A DNA stretch of 64,000 bases from NCBI RefSeq assembly GCF_041505935.1, contig NZ_CP140110.1, one strand, 5' to 3'. Below, piece by piece: positions 8,560-16,175 of the stretch (positions are counted from its first letter, which is position 1; the number at the start of each line of letters is the position of its first letter). This DNA comes from Fervidobacterium_A thailandense (GTDB lineage Bacteria; Thermotogota; Thermotogae; Thermotogales; Fervidobacteriaceae). A program made the translations under genes and the position numbers. The notes below the pieces were generated by a model. The model had not been told where the DNA came from, searched no databases, and was given only the letters and a program-made list of their open reading frames with translations.

Positions 8560-9213
8560 CTACTTTTTAGCTTCGGAAATTACTTCGTTCAGCATCTTGA
8601 AAAAATCAACACCGTTCTTTCCGAGTTCCTCTATTGCTTTCGAAATCTCTTGGTCCGCCATCACAGTCTGTTTGGCAGCCTCCACTGCACCAACGGGATC
8701 GAATACCAGTAGAACCGTCGTGTAAACTAAACTTCCAACCATTTCCTCCCAAACTGCGTACACGTAGGCTCCGGAAACTTTTGCTTCGGAGAATAACTCC
8801 GTTACACGCTTGTACGCGTTAACTGCCACGGAGGTTACTCTGTCTTTGTCCTTAATCGCTTGAATCTGACCTTCCACGAGTTGAGCAAACGTCTGGAGCC
8901 TTGTTTCGAAATACTCCGCCAATTCTTTGTACGCATTGATTTTTGCCTTTTCCCGGGCCCTTACCTTATCTATCCCTCCACTGATGGCTTGGCCTGTAAA
9001 TACAATTAACCTACCACTCTCGTAGAGCTCCCTCACTCTTTTTTCAAATGCTGCATTCCTTTCAACCAAGACCGCTTCCTTTGGCAACGGCCAAATCTTT
9101 ACACCATCGGCTGTCACCCAATTTCCTTTGGGCGGTTGGTTTACGAGCATAAACACGGCCCAAGCCAAGGCAATTACGGCTACGATCAGTAGTGTATCTT
9201 TCAAAGAAGGCAC
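8560..9213 (-). CDS. LPP20-like membrane-anchored envelope protein (paralogue 3)
   Basis: The GTG at 9213 is chosen because AGGGGGGTGA lies 5 bases upstream; a GTG at 9240 would add 9 residues but has a poor site. The 217-residue protein has an N-terminal membrane anchor (about 5-25) and then an exported domain with ADGVKIWPLP, a helical region, FAQLVEGQI, NAYKRVTELF, SGAYVYAVWE and a strand TTVLLVFDP. These motifs are shared with the other two paralogues at 10474-13176 and 13254-13946. The layout matches the LPP20 lipoprotein-like family, but there is no lipobox; function unknown. It is the last gene of the cluster, 42 bases after the CsgG-like gene. Confidence 0.8.
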   Translation of the reverse strand: MPSLKDTLLIVAVIALAWAVFMLVNQPPKGNWVTADGVKIWPLPKEAVLVERNAAFEKRVRELYESGRLIVFTGQAISGGIDKVRAREKAKINAYKELAEYFETRLQTFAQLVEGQIQAIKDKDRVTSVAVNAYKRVTELFSEAKVSGAYVYAVWEEMVGSLVYTTVLLVFDPVGAVEAAKQTVMADQEISKAIEELGKNGVDFFKMLNEVISEAKK

Positions 9214-9255
9214 ATTGCTCACCCCCCTGAACTTAGTCACCTTCTTACATTTGTA

Positions 9256-10437
9256 TCAGAAATACACGCCAAGTTGTACGTACATACCACTTTCGCTTTC
9301 AAGGTACAGTGTGTATCCTCCACCGAGGAAGATACCAAACTGAGGATTAAATTCGTACGTGAGGATACCGCCTCCGAACAAACCAAAGATGTACTTTTTG
9401 AACCTTCCACTTTCAAGATCAGCCAGTCCTAAAATACTAAGACCGGCATTCACAGAAGCTCCTATCCTTCCAAGTTCAAGGAACTTGAAGTTAGCACCGA
9501 TGTTGAAATAAACAGGGGTCTCGCTACCAAACGTTCCCAAAAACGTTCCCAATCCAAGATAGAATCCAACCGGTGTTCCTTCCATAGCGTCTGACCAAAC
9601 ACTTAAGCCTAATCCCGGCATGCCGTAGAACAGTGAGAGTGCTAAACCGCCGTGTCCGGGGAGGGTAGGATACTCCTGAGCCACATCGTACACGTTTGGA
9701 CGTTCGCCGTACATGAACTTCGTCACAAGCGTTCCTTCGGCCTTGTTATAGCTGACAACTTTCACGTAGCCAACACCAGTGTCTGTCTCGATTTGAAAAA
9801 TATAACCAATCCTCGCCAGTTTTGGATCCACACCTGCAAGCATCACCGTGTCTCCCGTGACCGATTTTACGTACGCTTCGAGTTTGAAAGTTTCCCGTAA
9901 AAATGACAGAATGCTCCCTGCCGTTGCTTTCAGTGCGTCCGAGATAGCCTTTTGCGCACTCTCCTTTGCACTACCGGAAGATTGCAAGAACTTTGAAGCC
10001 AACAGTTCTCCGTTTTCAACGTTGTACAGCCTTATTGTGTAACGCGAGATTGCGTTGTATCTACTGTTCTTGCTGTCCCAGGATGCCGAAAGTTCTTCAA
10101 GTGACAATAGGAGTGCGTACTTTGAACCACCAAGTTTTCCGATTTCTATTGCTTCCGAAACGCCGAACTCGGACAAGTTTCTTTCTTTCATTATCGCTTG
10201 AATGTCCGACCTTGAAAAGAGTTGGAACCTTCCAAGTTCGAGCGCTTGTTCCTCGAGTATCGCCATTAGCGAATCGATGGCATCCATGTTCCAACCAGTT
10301 CCAACTTTTCCAGGTAAGATAACGAGCTTGATTTTCTCGGTGACCGTTATCCCTCCAGCACCGTACACGGCAACGTTTGCGAGTATGAAGGTCATTAACA
10401 GCAAAACAACCGTTTTCTTAAAAGGAAGAGCCCTCAT
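9256..10437 (-). CDS. CsgG-like secreted protein with C-terminal beta-rich domain
   Basis: A signal peptide (residues 1 to about 27, ending VYGAGG) precedes a CsgG/HfaB-type domain (about 35-200) with KLVILPGKVG, RFQLFSRSDIQAIMKERNLSEFG and GKLGGSKYALLLSLEEL in outline, all typical of this curli-assembly-like fold. Residues 200-255 form a small beta domain. From about 260 the protein is Gly/aromatic-rich beta strands and it ends GMYVQLGVYF, with a terminal Phe like an outer-membrane barrel signal. The ATG at 10437 is chosen for GGGGGTGA 7 bases upstream. It stands between the 900-residue LPP20 protein and the last paralogue. An outer membrane location is inference. Confidence 0.78.
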   Translation of the reverse strand: MRALPFKKTVVLLLMTFILANVAVYGAGGITVTEKIKLVILPGKVGTGWNMDAIDSLMAILEEQALELGRFQLFSRSDIQAIMKERNLSEFGVSEAIEIGKLGGSKYALLLSLEELSASWDSKNSRYNAISRYTIRLYNVENGELLASKFLQSSGSAKESAQKAISDALKATAGSILSFLRETFKLEAYVKSVTGDTVMLAGVDPKLARIGYIFQIETDTGVGYVKVVSYNKAEGTLVTKFMYGERPNVYDVAQEYPTLPGHGGLALSLFYGMPGLGLSVWSDAMEGTPVGFYLGLGTFLGTFGSETPVYFNIGANFKFLELGRIGASVNAGLSILGLADLESGRFKKYIFGLFGGGILTYEFNPQFGIFLGGGYTLYLESESGMYVQLGVYF

Positions 10438-10473
10438 GAATTTCACCCCCAAAGTTTTTGATTGGCCCCATGA

Positions 10474-13176
10474 CTAACGTGAAACCTGATAACTAAAATC
10501 TGCGATCTTCCTTATTTTCAGAGTATCCAAACTCTTCAAAATTCTATCAAGTTCTTCGGGTGGAGCTGCGGTCTCAACTACTAACTTTGTGTCAACCTTT
10601 TCAACTTCTTTCAAGTCAGGTAGGCGTAACCTCAAGTTGTCCAGTAGTATCGAACCGTACGTCGCTCGTTCGAGATTAAAAGTGTACCTGTAAACCTTCT
10701 TAATGTCGACATTTTCAAACATCAGAGAATTAATAATCGACTGCACGTACTCTGCAAACTTTTGACTGCCCACTGTTTTTGAGAGTGCCACTTCTGGTGT
10801 GGCACCTGAGTTCACATCTTCGAAACGATGCGCAGCCACTATGTTCCCTGTGACAGAATCGATCACCTGGGTTGTTGCAAGCAACCTAACAGAATAAGTC
10901 TTGTAATCGGAGACGTACGTCGATGGAGCATTGACGGTCGTGTAAAGTACGTAACGCGCCACCGATAGTGCCGCTAATCGGCCCAAGGTGGAAAGGCTGT
11001 AGCCGGTTCTTTTTTGTTCTTCAAGAAGTTTTCTTGAAAAGTCTTTGGAGACGAGTTTTATACCAGCCCCAACAAGCTTTTCAACCATCTTCGACTCGAC
11101 ATACCCGGAAGAATCTCCCTCGACTATCAACAAGGCAAATCCTGTCGGTGCTCTCCTTAAAGCATCAACCAGCGCGTTTTCAAAATTTTGCCTGTCTATC
11201 TTGGCATCGACAACCACGAAGTAGAGACCTTGATATTCACCCGAGGCGTTTATTTCGTAGTCCATTGCGCCAATAACTTTGCTAACGATGTATTCGTCAA
11301 TGGGAACGTCCAAAAGCTCCCTATCTTTTCCGATGAGTATCTCAGCAGCCGCTTTCTTGACTATTTTCATCAAAGCTTCCTTGGTTGCCCGCTCTCGTAA
11401 AACCTTGGTATCACCTGGAAGTTTGGTAGTACCGCCGGCAAGAATTCCAAGCATCCTCTCGTCCCTGAATGTTACTCTCAAAACATCAGGGTTTACCGAT
11501 ACTCTCTTCGGTGTCCAAGTAGCGGTAACTACACCACCTAAGGAAACTGTGGTTCTGGAATCAATAGCCTTAACCACGCACGAAAATTCCGAAGTCCCGT
11601 CCTTGAGGTTAACAATACCTGGTACCTCGACTTTCTCGCCGTACACGCGTAGTGAGGAAACTGCCGGATCGCTTACCTTAGCGGTTAACCTAACTTGTTC
11701 ACCGAGGAACACCTCGTCGCCACCACGTACTTCTATGCGTATATCCTGCGAGTACTCTCTCAGTCTCTCCCTATCAATCATTCCATCTGGTAAGTCCGCA
11801 ACGTACGTCTCAAGTTCGTTTATCATGCCGGCAACTTTTAGCGCACTCTTTTTGTCGTTTACATTTTGAGAATTTATGTTCTTTATCATCTTTTCAACAT
11901 CCGCGTAAGCTGACTTTATCCTAGAGATGGCCAGGCCGACTTCCTGTGATATCCTCGGTGGGAATTTGTACTTTTGTAGCAACGGTTCGTATCTATCAAC
12001 GATTTTCTTTGCGTTGAAAATCATCCTGGAATCAAGCAGAGATTCGGCAAGTTTAACGGAGACGTATGTTTCAAAGGTAGCTCTCGTATTCTCGGCATCG
12101 ACCAGCGCTTCAACTTTTGCGTAGTACCTATTGCTGACCACCTTTTTCTCAACCGTTCTGAAAAACACGTCAACGAATTCGAATTCTGACTTCGTTTCGA
12201 CTATCTTTTCGTAAATCACCTGAGATCTTTCCTGGAAGTACTTTCCGGTGACTACCTGGTTAATGAGTTCCTGAAGCTTTGTCGTAGTTCTAACGTCTAC
12301 ATAAAGTTGCTCGGAAAGGTTGAGCAAAGCATTTTTCTTCGCCTTTTCTTCGGCTTCAAGTTCCGTCACACCAAAAGCTTCGCCTACTCCCCTCAAAGCG
12401 GTTGCGAAAGTGGGCTGTGAAATAACAGGCTCTTGGACAGGAGGTTTTGGTTGTCCAGTTGCCGGTGGCGTACCGGGAGATGGTTGTTGAACCTTGCCAT
12501 CGGATAGTGTTGGTTGTGTTGCCGGAGCCATAGGGGTTCCCTTCAGCGCTTCATCGATAACCGCATCCAATGCTTTAAAGAAATCGACGTCCCACTTCCC
12601 AAGTTCTGCTAAGGCCTCGTTTACTTCACTTTGCTGGGCAGCGAACTTTCTCGTTTCCTCGGGGTCGTAAACGAGTAAAACGTAGAAGCGGTAATTGTTG
12701 TCAACTTTGACTCTCCAGGAAGCGTAAACGTAGGCGCCTTGTAATTTTGCATTTGCGAACAGTTCGGTTATACGCTTGTACGCTGAAAGCGAAACACTTT
12801 TTAACTCGTTCTGTTTTTGACCTGAAATCTGAACGGAAGAAAGTTGACCTTCAACAAGCTGCGCAAAAGTTGACACCTTAGCTTCGAGGAATTCTGCAAG
12901 TTGTTGATAGGCGCGCAACTTTGCAACCTCACGATCTTGCGGAGTGCCTGACCAAACAGTTTCCCCAACGAAAAGTAGTAAACGGTTAGATTGTGCAAGT
13001 CTCTTAACCGATGCAGTTTTCGAACCATCAATCTGAATATTGTCCGCGCTATCGGGTAATTTCCAAATCTTCACACCGTCCGCTTCGATCCACTTCTCAC
13101 TTGGCTTTGGCATTAAAAAGAAAACCGCAAGTCCAACGACCGCGACTGCAGCTAAGATTAGGAGCAATTTTTCCAT
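10474..13176 (-). CDS. Large multidomain LPP20-like envelope protein
   Basis: The 900-residue protein starts at the ATG at 13176, preceded by AGGAGGTG; an upstream in-frame start adds only residues without a site. Order: membrane anchor (4-22); first LPP20-like domain (29-215) matching the two small paralogues (ADGVKIWKLP, FAQLVEGQL, AYKRITELF, GAYVYASW, YVLLVYDP); a Pro/Gln-rich linker (about 214-255); a second LPP20-like domain beginning RGVGEAFGVTELEAEEKAKK (261-280); a helical stretch; an Ig-like beta region (about 480-570); then a C-terminal alpha/beta region resembling CsgG or FlgT-type folds. Function unknown; it probably spans the periplasm. A hairpin separates it from the upstream paralogue. 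Confidence 0.75.
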   Translation of the reverse strand: MEKLLLILAAVAVVGLAVFFLMPKPSEKWIEADGVKIWKLPDSADNIQIDGSKTASVKRLAQSNRLLLFVGETVWSGTPQDREVAKLRAYQQLAEFLEAKVSTFAQLVEGQLSSVQISGQKQNELKSVSLSAYKRITELFANAKLQGAYVYASWRVKVDNNYRFYVLLVYDPEETRKFAAQQSEVNEALAELGKWDVDFFKALDAVIDEALKGTPMAPATQPTLSDGKVQQPSPGTPPATGQPKPPVQEPVISQPTFATALRGVGEAFGVTELEAEEKAKKNALLNLSEQLYVDVRTTTKLQELINQVVTGKYFQERSQVIYEKIVETKSEFEFVDVFFRTVEKKVVSNRYYAKVEALVDAENTRATFETYVSVKLAESLLDSRMIFNAKKIVDRYEPLLQKYKFPPRISQEVGLAISRIKSAYADVEKMIKNINSQNVNDKKSALKVAGMINELETYVADLPDGMIDRERLREYSQDIRIEVRGGDEVFLGEQVRLTAKVSDPAVSSLRVYGEKVEVPGIVNLKDGTSEFSCVVKAIDSRTTVSLGGVVTATWTPKRVSVNPDVLRVTFRDERMLGILAGGTTKLPGDTKVLRERATKEALMKIVKKAAAEILIGKDRELLDVPIDEYIVSKVIGAMDYEINASGEYQGLYFVVVDAKIDRQNFENALVDALRRAPTGFALLIVEGDSSGYVESKMVEKLVGAGIKLVSKDFSRKLLEEQKRTGYSLSTLGRLAALSVARYVLYTTVNAPSTYVSDYKTYSVRLLATTQVIDSVTGNIVAAHRFEDVNSGATPEVALSKTVGSQKFAEYVQSIINSLMFENVDIKKVYRYTFNLERATYGSILLDNLRLRLPDLKEVEKVDTKLVVETAAPPEELDRILKSLDTLKIRKIADFSYQVSR

Positions 13177-13199
13177 TTTAACACCTCCTCGGGGTGCTG

Positions 13200-13242
13200 A
13201 AAAACGACAAACAATGAGCCCTCTGCACATTGCAGAGGGCTC
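13200..13242 (-). terminator. Leaky intrinsic terminator or attenuator between paralogues
   Basis: A perfect 12-bp stem, GAGCCCTCTGCA (13216-13227) and TGCAGAGGGCTC (13231-13242), with a 3-base loop lies between the stop of the first LPP20 gene and the start of the 900-residue protein. Read on the minus strand it is followed by a broken T-run (ATTGTTTGTCGTTTTTC). It should stop part of the transcripts and let the rest enter the downstream genes. Confidence 0.7.
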
Positions 13243-13253
13243 TGCTGGTTTAA

Positions 13254-13946
13254 TTATTTCCTCTCCATCGGCGTTCCCTTAGTTGCTTCTTTTAGTACAG
13301 CGTTCAGGTTCTCAAAGAAATTGATACCCTGCTTCCCAAGTTCGTCGATGGTCTGCTTGACCTGCGCGTCCATCTCGATGATCTTCAAAATCATACCGGG
13401 ATCGTAGACCAGAAGGACATAGGTTTCAACGACGTTTCCTTTCCTCACTTTCCAACTCGCGAATACGTAAGCACCCGAAATCCTCGCATCCGCCAGCAGT
13501 TCAGTCACACGTTTGTAAGCGTTAACGGAGGCACTGACAATGTTTTGCTTGTTTCCGGAGATCTGAACGTTTTGTAGCTGTCCCTCAACAAGCTGGGCAA
13601 AAGTCTGCACCCTTGTGTTAAGGAATTCAGCAACGTTTTGGTAAGCACGGATCTTTGCGATTTCCTTATCTTGGGGTGTACCTGCTCCAATAGCGTACCC
13701 CTCGAACGCGATGAAGTTTCCCTTTTGAACCATAGATTTGACTGACGCAGCTTTCGATATGTCGTAGTTTACATCCTCAGCGTTGTCCGGAAGTTTCCAG
13801 ATCCTTACTCCATCGATCTCCAGATACCTCTCCTTAGGTCCGCTGAAGAACATGAAGAACAAAACCGCGCCGAGAGCAACTACACCAACACCAACAAGAA
13901 CCCAAATCAGAATGTCTTGATCCGCTGAACCTTTCCTGAACCTCAT
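13254..13946 (-). CDS. LPP20-like membrane-anchored envelope protein (paralogue 1)
   Basis: The ATG at 13946 has AGGAGGTG upstream. The 230-residue protein has a short basic N-terminus, a membrane anchor (about 13-34) and an exported domain: IDGVRIWKLP, GTPQDKEIAKIRAYQ, FAQLVEGQL, NAYKRVTELL, SGAYVFASWK, YVLLVYDP and ELGKQGINFF, ending GTPMERK. The first domain of the 900-residue protein next door shares nearly all these motifs, including GTPQD and the GTPM ending, so a gene duplication and fusion is likely. It is the promoter-proximal gene of the cluster. Biochemical role unknown. Confidence 0.8.
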   Translation of the reverse strand: MRFRKGSADQDILIWVLVGVGVVALGAVLFFMFFSGPKERYLEIDGVRIWKLPDNAEDVNYDISKAASVKSMVQKGNFIAFEGYAIGAGTPQDKEIAKIRAYQNVAEFLNTRVQTFAQLVEGQLQNVQISGNKQNIVSASVNAYKRVTELLADARISGAYVFASWKVRKGNVVETYVLLVYDPGMILKIIEMDAQVKQTIDELGKQGINFFENLNAVLKEATKGTPMERK

Positions 13947-14239
13947 ACCACACACCTCCTGTACAGAGTGGTAGACTATTCTGTGGATTACAAAAACCAG
14001 CCTAACTCTTGTAATTGTTCAAACATGACTAAAAGCTGTACTTTGTTCACCTTACTTTCTTTCCGTTGATTTCAACGATTACTGGATTACATACCTCATT
14101 GATTTCATACTTCATTAAAGCTGAGAGAAAGCAACTGAAAGATCTTTGGACTGAATGAGTGATTAATGTGAGGGAGTACTATAGGTCATCTTACGAGAAA
14201 ACCTGCAATTGCATACTTTAAAAGACCACATTATGAATT

Positions 14240-14289
14240 CGCAAACCGGACTCGGAAAAATCTGCGGAGTTTTCGACTAACCGTTTGCG
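14240..14289. repeat. Imperfect inverted repeat, about 20-base arms
   Basis: The left arm starts CGCAAACCGGACTCGG and ends in an A-run at 14260. The right arm (14270-14289) starts TTTTCGACTAACCG and ends TTTGCG. CGCAAAC pairs perfectly with GTTTGCG at the base and AAAA with TTTT near the loop, with mismatches or shifts between. The loop is about 9 bases. It lies in the 706-base gap, with no gene directly upstream to terminate. Confidence 0.55.
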
Positions 14290-14582
14290 GTCGGTTGAGC
14301 ACATTCTTCTACTCTATCGAACAAGCTCACAACACCGAGTTTCGTGATTAGAACAACTGCATGTTCAATTTTTCATCAGTAATTTAGACTGCGGTTGTAC
14401 CTTTTTCGTTCAAGTGAGGCTCGAAGTGCTTAGATTTTCATGATGGTAAAACCATCCAGCCATCTGTGTTTATAATAAGAAGAAAGCATGTCCAGGGGAA
14501 GCAGTTCTAAGCAGCGCAATACCTAAAGTAATAATTTGTTACTCTACAGTAATGTATTCTTTATTTAAACACACCTGACTTG

Positions 14583-14591
14583 TGATATTAT
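14583..14591 (+). promoter_or_regulatory. Extended -10 before the His-Glu DUF1292-type gene
   Basis: TGATATTAT is an extended -10 (TG, one base, TATTAT). No clear -35 is present. The transcript would start with a hairpin, GAACCG (14598-14603) and CGGTTC (14616-14621), followed by a short T-run, then the ribosome site at about 14636 and the ATG at 14653. Confidence 0.4.
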
Positions 14592-14652
14592 AGGAAAGAA
14601 CCGTGCTAAAACATGCGGTTCCGAAATGTTTTTTGGAAAGGAGAGGTTTAAC

Positions 14653-14991
14653 ATGTTTGAACACGAACATGAGCACGAGCATGAGCACATTGACGCATTC
14701 ACACTCACGGACGAACAAGGGAACGAGCACCATTTTGTCAGGCTTGGTGAGATTGAAAACAAAGGAAAGCTCTACTGGGTTTGTGAGGAAATCTTCGTTG
14801 ACGGTGAGGAGATTGTGGATTTCGGAGATACGTACCTCTTTGTGAAAACTGAAGACGAAGAAGGTAATGTCTACCTTGATTCCGTTGACAATGAGGAAGA
14901 GTTCAACGAAGTGGTGAGGATCTGGGAAGACATGATGGGTGATGAGGACTTTTTCATCGATATCGATGAGGAGGATACCGAAGAGAACTGA
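14653..14991 (+). CDS. DUF1292-type acidic protein with N-terminal His-Glu repeat
   Basis: The ATG at 14653 follows AAAGGAGAGG by 7 bases. The 112-residue protein starts MFEHEHEHEHEHID, five alternating Glu-His pairs, followed by TLTDEQGNEHHFVRLGEIE and KLYWVCEEIF in outline and a very acidic C-terminus ending IDEEDTEEN. The body fits the small DUF1292 family (common in Firmicutes near ruvX/udk genes), whose function is not known. The His-Glu tract is an addition that could bind metal ions. Codons for His alternate CAC and CAT exactly, suggesting growth by a 12-base tandem repeat. No terminator lies before the tRNA promoter downstream, so some transcripts may run on into tRNA-Thr. Confidence 0.75.
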   Translation: MFEHEHEHEHEHIDAFTLTDEQGNEHHFVRLGEIENKGKLYWVCEEIFVDGEEIVDFGDTYLFVKTEDEEGNVYLDSVDNEEEFNEVVRIWEDMMGDEDFFIDIDEEDTEEN

Positions 14992-15002
14992 GCATCGACC
15001 AC

Positions 15003-15032
15003 TTGACAAACTTCTGCAGGTTGTTGTAAAAT
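15003..15032 (+). promoter_or_regulatory. tRNA-Thr promoter
   Basis: TTGACA at 15003-15008 and TAAAAT at 15027-15032 are separated by 18 bases. The tRNA begins 25 bases beyond the -10. The -35 is a perfect consensus match. Confidence 0.8.
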
Positions 15033-15057
15033 AATCATCGCAGTTCGAAATCCACTA

Positions 15058-15134
15058 GCAGGCGTAGCTTCAAGCGGTGGAGCGCCTCCTTGGTAAGGAG
15101 GAGGGTGTGGGTTCGAGTCCCACCGCCTGCTCCA
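15058..15134 (+). tRNA. tRNA-Thr (anticodon GGT), CCA encoded
   Basis: The 77-base gene folds as a complete cloverleaf. The acceptor is GCAGGCG/CGCCTGC, the D-stem is GCTT/GAGC, and the anticodon stem is CCTCC/GGAGG around the loop TTGGTAA with anticodon GGT. The variable region is 5 bases, the T-stem GTGGG/CCCAC encloses TTCGAGT, the discriminator base is T, and the CCA end is encoded. It reads ACC and ACU threonine codons. It has its own consensus promoter and is followed by a terminator. Confidence 0.97.
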
Positions 15135-15149
15135 AAAAGTTAAAATTTT

Positions 15150-15187
15150 GAGGGTACTCGGGTACCCTCTTTTATTTTCTTTTTTAG
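15150..15187 (+). terminator. Terminator after tRNA-Thr
   Basis: GAGGGTAC (15150-15157) and GTACCCTC (15162-15169) form a perfect 8-bp stem with a TCGG loop, followed by TTTTATTTTCTTTTTT. The ribosome site and start of the phosphate transporter gene follow within about 10 bases, so that gene seems to depend on read-through. Confidence 0.85.
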
Positions 15188-15197
15188 GGGGGATCGT

Positions 15198-16130
15198 TTG
15201 GACCTCATTCTTCTATCGCTCTCTGTTGCACTCGGAATTGTAATGGGCGCTAATAACATTGGTAACGTGGTAGGACCTATAGTTGCAAGTGGCGTCTTTA
15301 AGGTTCGGCGCTTACTCTTTTTTTCATCTATAGCTGCGTTTATTGGTGCGATTATCGGGGGACGTAATGGAATATTTTTGAACGCGTCTCTTGGAAAGTA
15401 CGATGACTTAGAGATTACCGTTATTTACGTCGCTTCCGTGATAGTTACATCTTTTTTTCTTCGTCAAAAGTTACCGATTGCACTCACACAAGTTATCGTT
15501 GGGGCCTCCGTCGGTGTCGGTGTTCTAAACGGTACCGTTGATCCAAGGTCGCTCCTTTTTGTTGTCGTTGGATGGTTTTTGACACCAGTCGTGGCCTTCG
15601 GTTTCGGATACCTTACGTACGCGGTTTTGGCACCACTCCTCAGGGGAGTTAAGAATCTCTTCGTTAGGGGCATCATCTTGAAGATTGCACTATGGTTTTT
15701 CGCACTTTACGGTTCCTTTTCTTTGGGTGCAAATGACGTTGGAAAGTTTGCAGGGTTCCTGTACCGGCGTGGTTATTCGCTTTGGGAGATCCTTGTCCTT
15801 GGAGGTTTGGCCATCTCCTTTGGGATATTATCCTTTGGAAATAGGACTGTGTACACCGTTGCGAGGGAACTTATGGCCCTTGACGACTTTTCTTCTCTCG
15901 TGTGTGTGCTATCGGTTTCCATGACCGTCTCATTTTTCTCCACATTCGGCCTACCTATATCCTCTTCCCACGCTGTCTTTGGATCAATGATGGGAGTAGG
16001 TATTTCAAGAGGTGTGCGTGTACGAAACGATAAGGTAGCCAGGAAGATTTTGTTTTCCTGGTTGGAAGCGCCTTTACTTGGTGGGTTGATTTCAAGTTCG
16101 CTATTCTCAATCTTCAGGTTTTTGTGGTAA
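15198..16130 (+). CDS. PiT-family inorganic phosphate transporter
   Basis: The 310-residue membrane protein carries both copies of the PHO4/PiT signature: GANNIGNVVGPIVASG (residues about 18-33) and LGANDVGKFAG in the second half, and SSSHAVFGSMMGVGISRG near the C-terminus. PiT carriers import phosphate with protons or sodium. The TTG start at 15198 follows GGGGGGAT. The gene lies directly behind the tRNA-Thr terminator with no visible promoter of its own. apt follows after 45 bases, with a candidate promoter inside the 3' end of this gene. Confidence 0.92.
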   Translation: MDLILLSLSVALGIVMGANNIGNVVGPIVASGVFKVRRLLFFSSIAAFIGAIIGGRNGIFLNASLGKYDDLEITVIYVASVIVTSFFLRQKLPIALTQVIVGASVGVGVLNGTVDPRSLLFVVVGWFLTPVVAFGFGYLTYAVLAPLLRGVKNLFVRGIILKIALWFFALYGSFSLGANDVGKFAGFLYRRGYSLWEILVLGGLAISFGILSFGNRTVYTVARELMALDDFSSLVCVLSVSMTVSFFSTFGLPISSSHAVFGSMMGVGISRGVRVRNDKVARKILFSWLEAPLLGGLISSSLFSIFRFLW

Positions 16131-16133
16131 AAT
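16125..16133 (+). promoter_or_regulatory. Extended -10 for apt
   Basis: TGGTAAAAT spans the stop of the phosphate transporter gene and lies about 43 bases upstream of the apt start. The -35 (TTCTCA or TCTCAA, 17-18 bases upstream) is weak, so the call rests on the extended -10. Confidence 0.4.
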
Positions 16134-16175
16134 ACATTCTGTAGAAATTCAGACCAGCTGGAGGTGTGCAAAGAA

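Larger units (their letters stand above)
13947..14652. other. Long intergenic region (706 bases) without protein genes
   Basis: Between the divergent LPP20 cluster and the DUF1292-type gene there is no open frame of useful length with a ribosome site, and stop codons are frequent in all frames. It holds an imperfect inverted repeat (14240-14289), a small hairpin (14443-14457), a lone TATAAT at 14471-14476 and a -10 near 14586. I recognise no known RNA family. It may hold promoters for both sides, an unrecognised RNA, or decayed sequence. Confidence 0.6.

Noticed and set aside
14489..14518. Possible SRP RNA (ffs) fragment, with CAGGGGAAGCAG and AAGCAGC.
   Set aside because: The conserved domain has CAGG, a GGAA tetraloop stem and AGCAG. 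Here the tetraloop stem is missing and flanking arms do not pair.
14598..14632. Hairpin plus T-run in the DUF1292-type leader as a terminator or riboswitch.
   Set aside because: The stem has only 6 pairs with a mismatch next to them, and no alternative anti-terminator pairing is visible.
14653..14685. Tandem 12-base repeat taken as a possible CRISPR or mini-satellite.
   Set aside because: It lies within a coding frame, is only about 30 bases long and has no spacers.
14539..15009. Open frame on the minus strand opposite the His-Glu DUF1292-type gene.
   Set aside because: It is a shadow: the plus-strand frame has a ribosome site, an acidic family-like sequence and sensible start; the minus frame has none.
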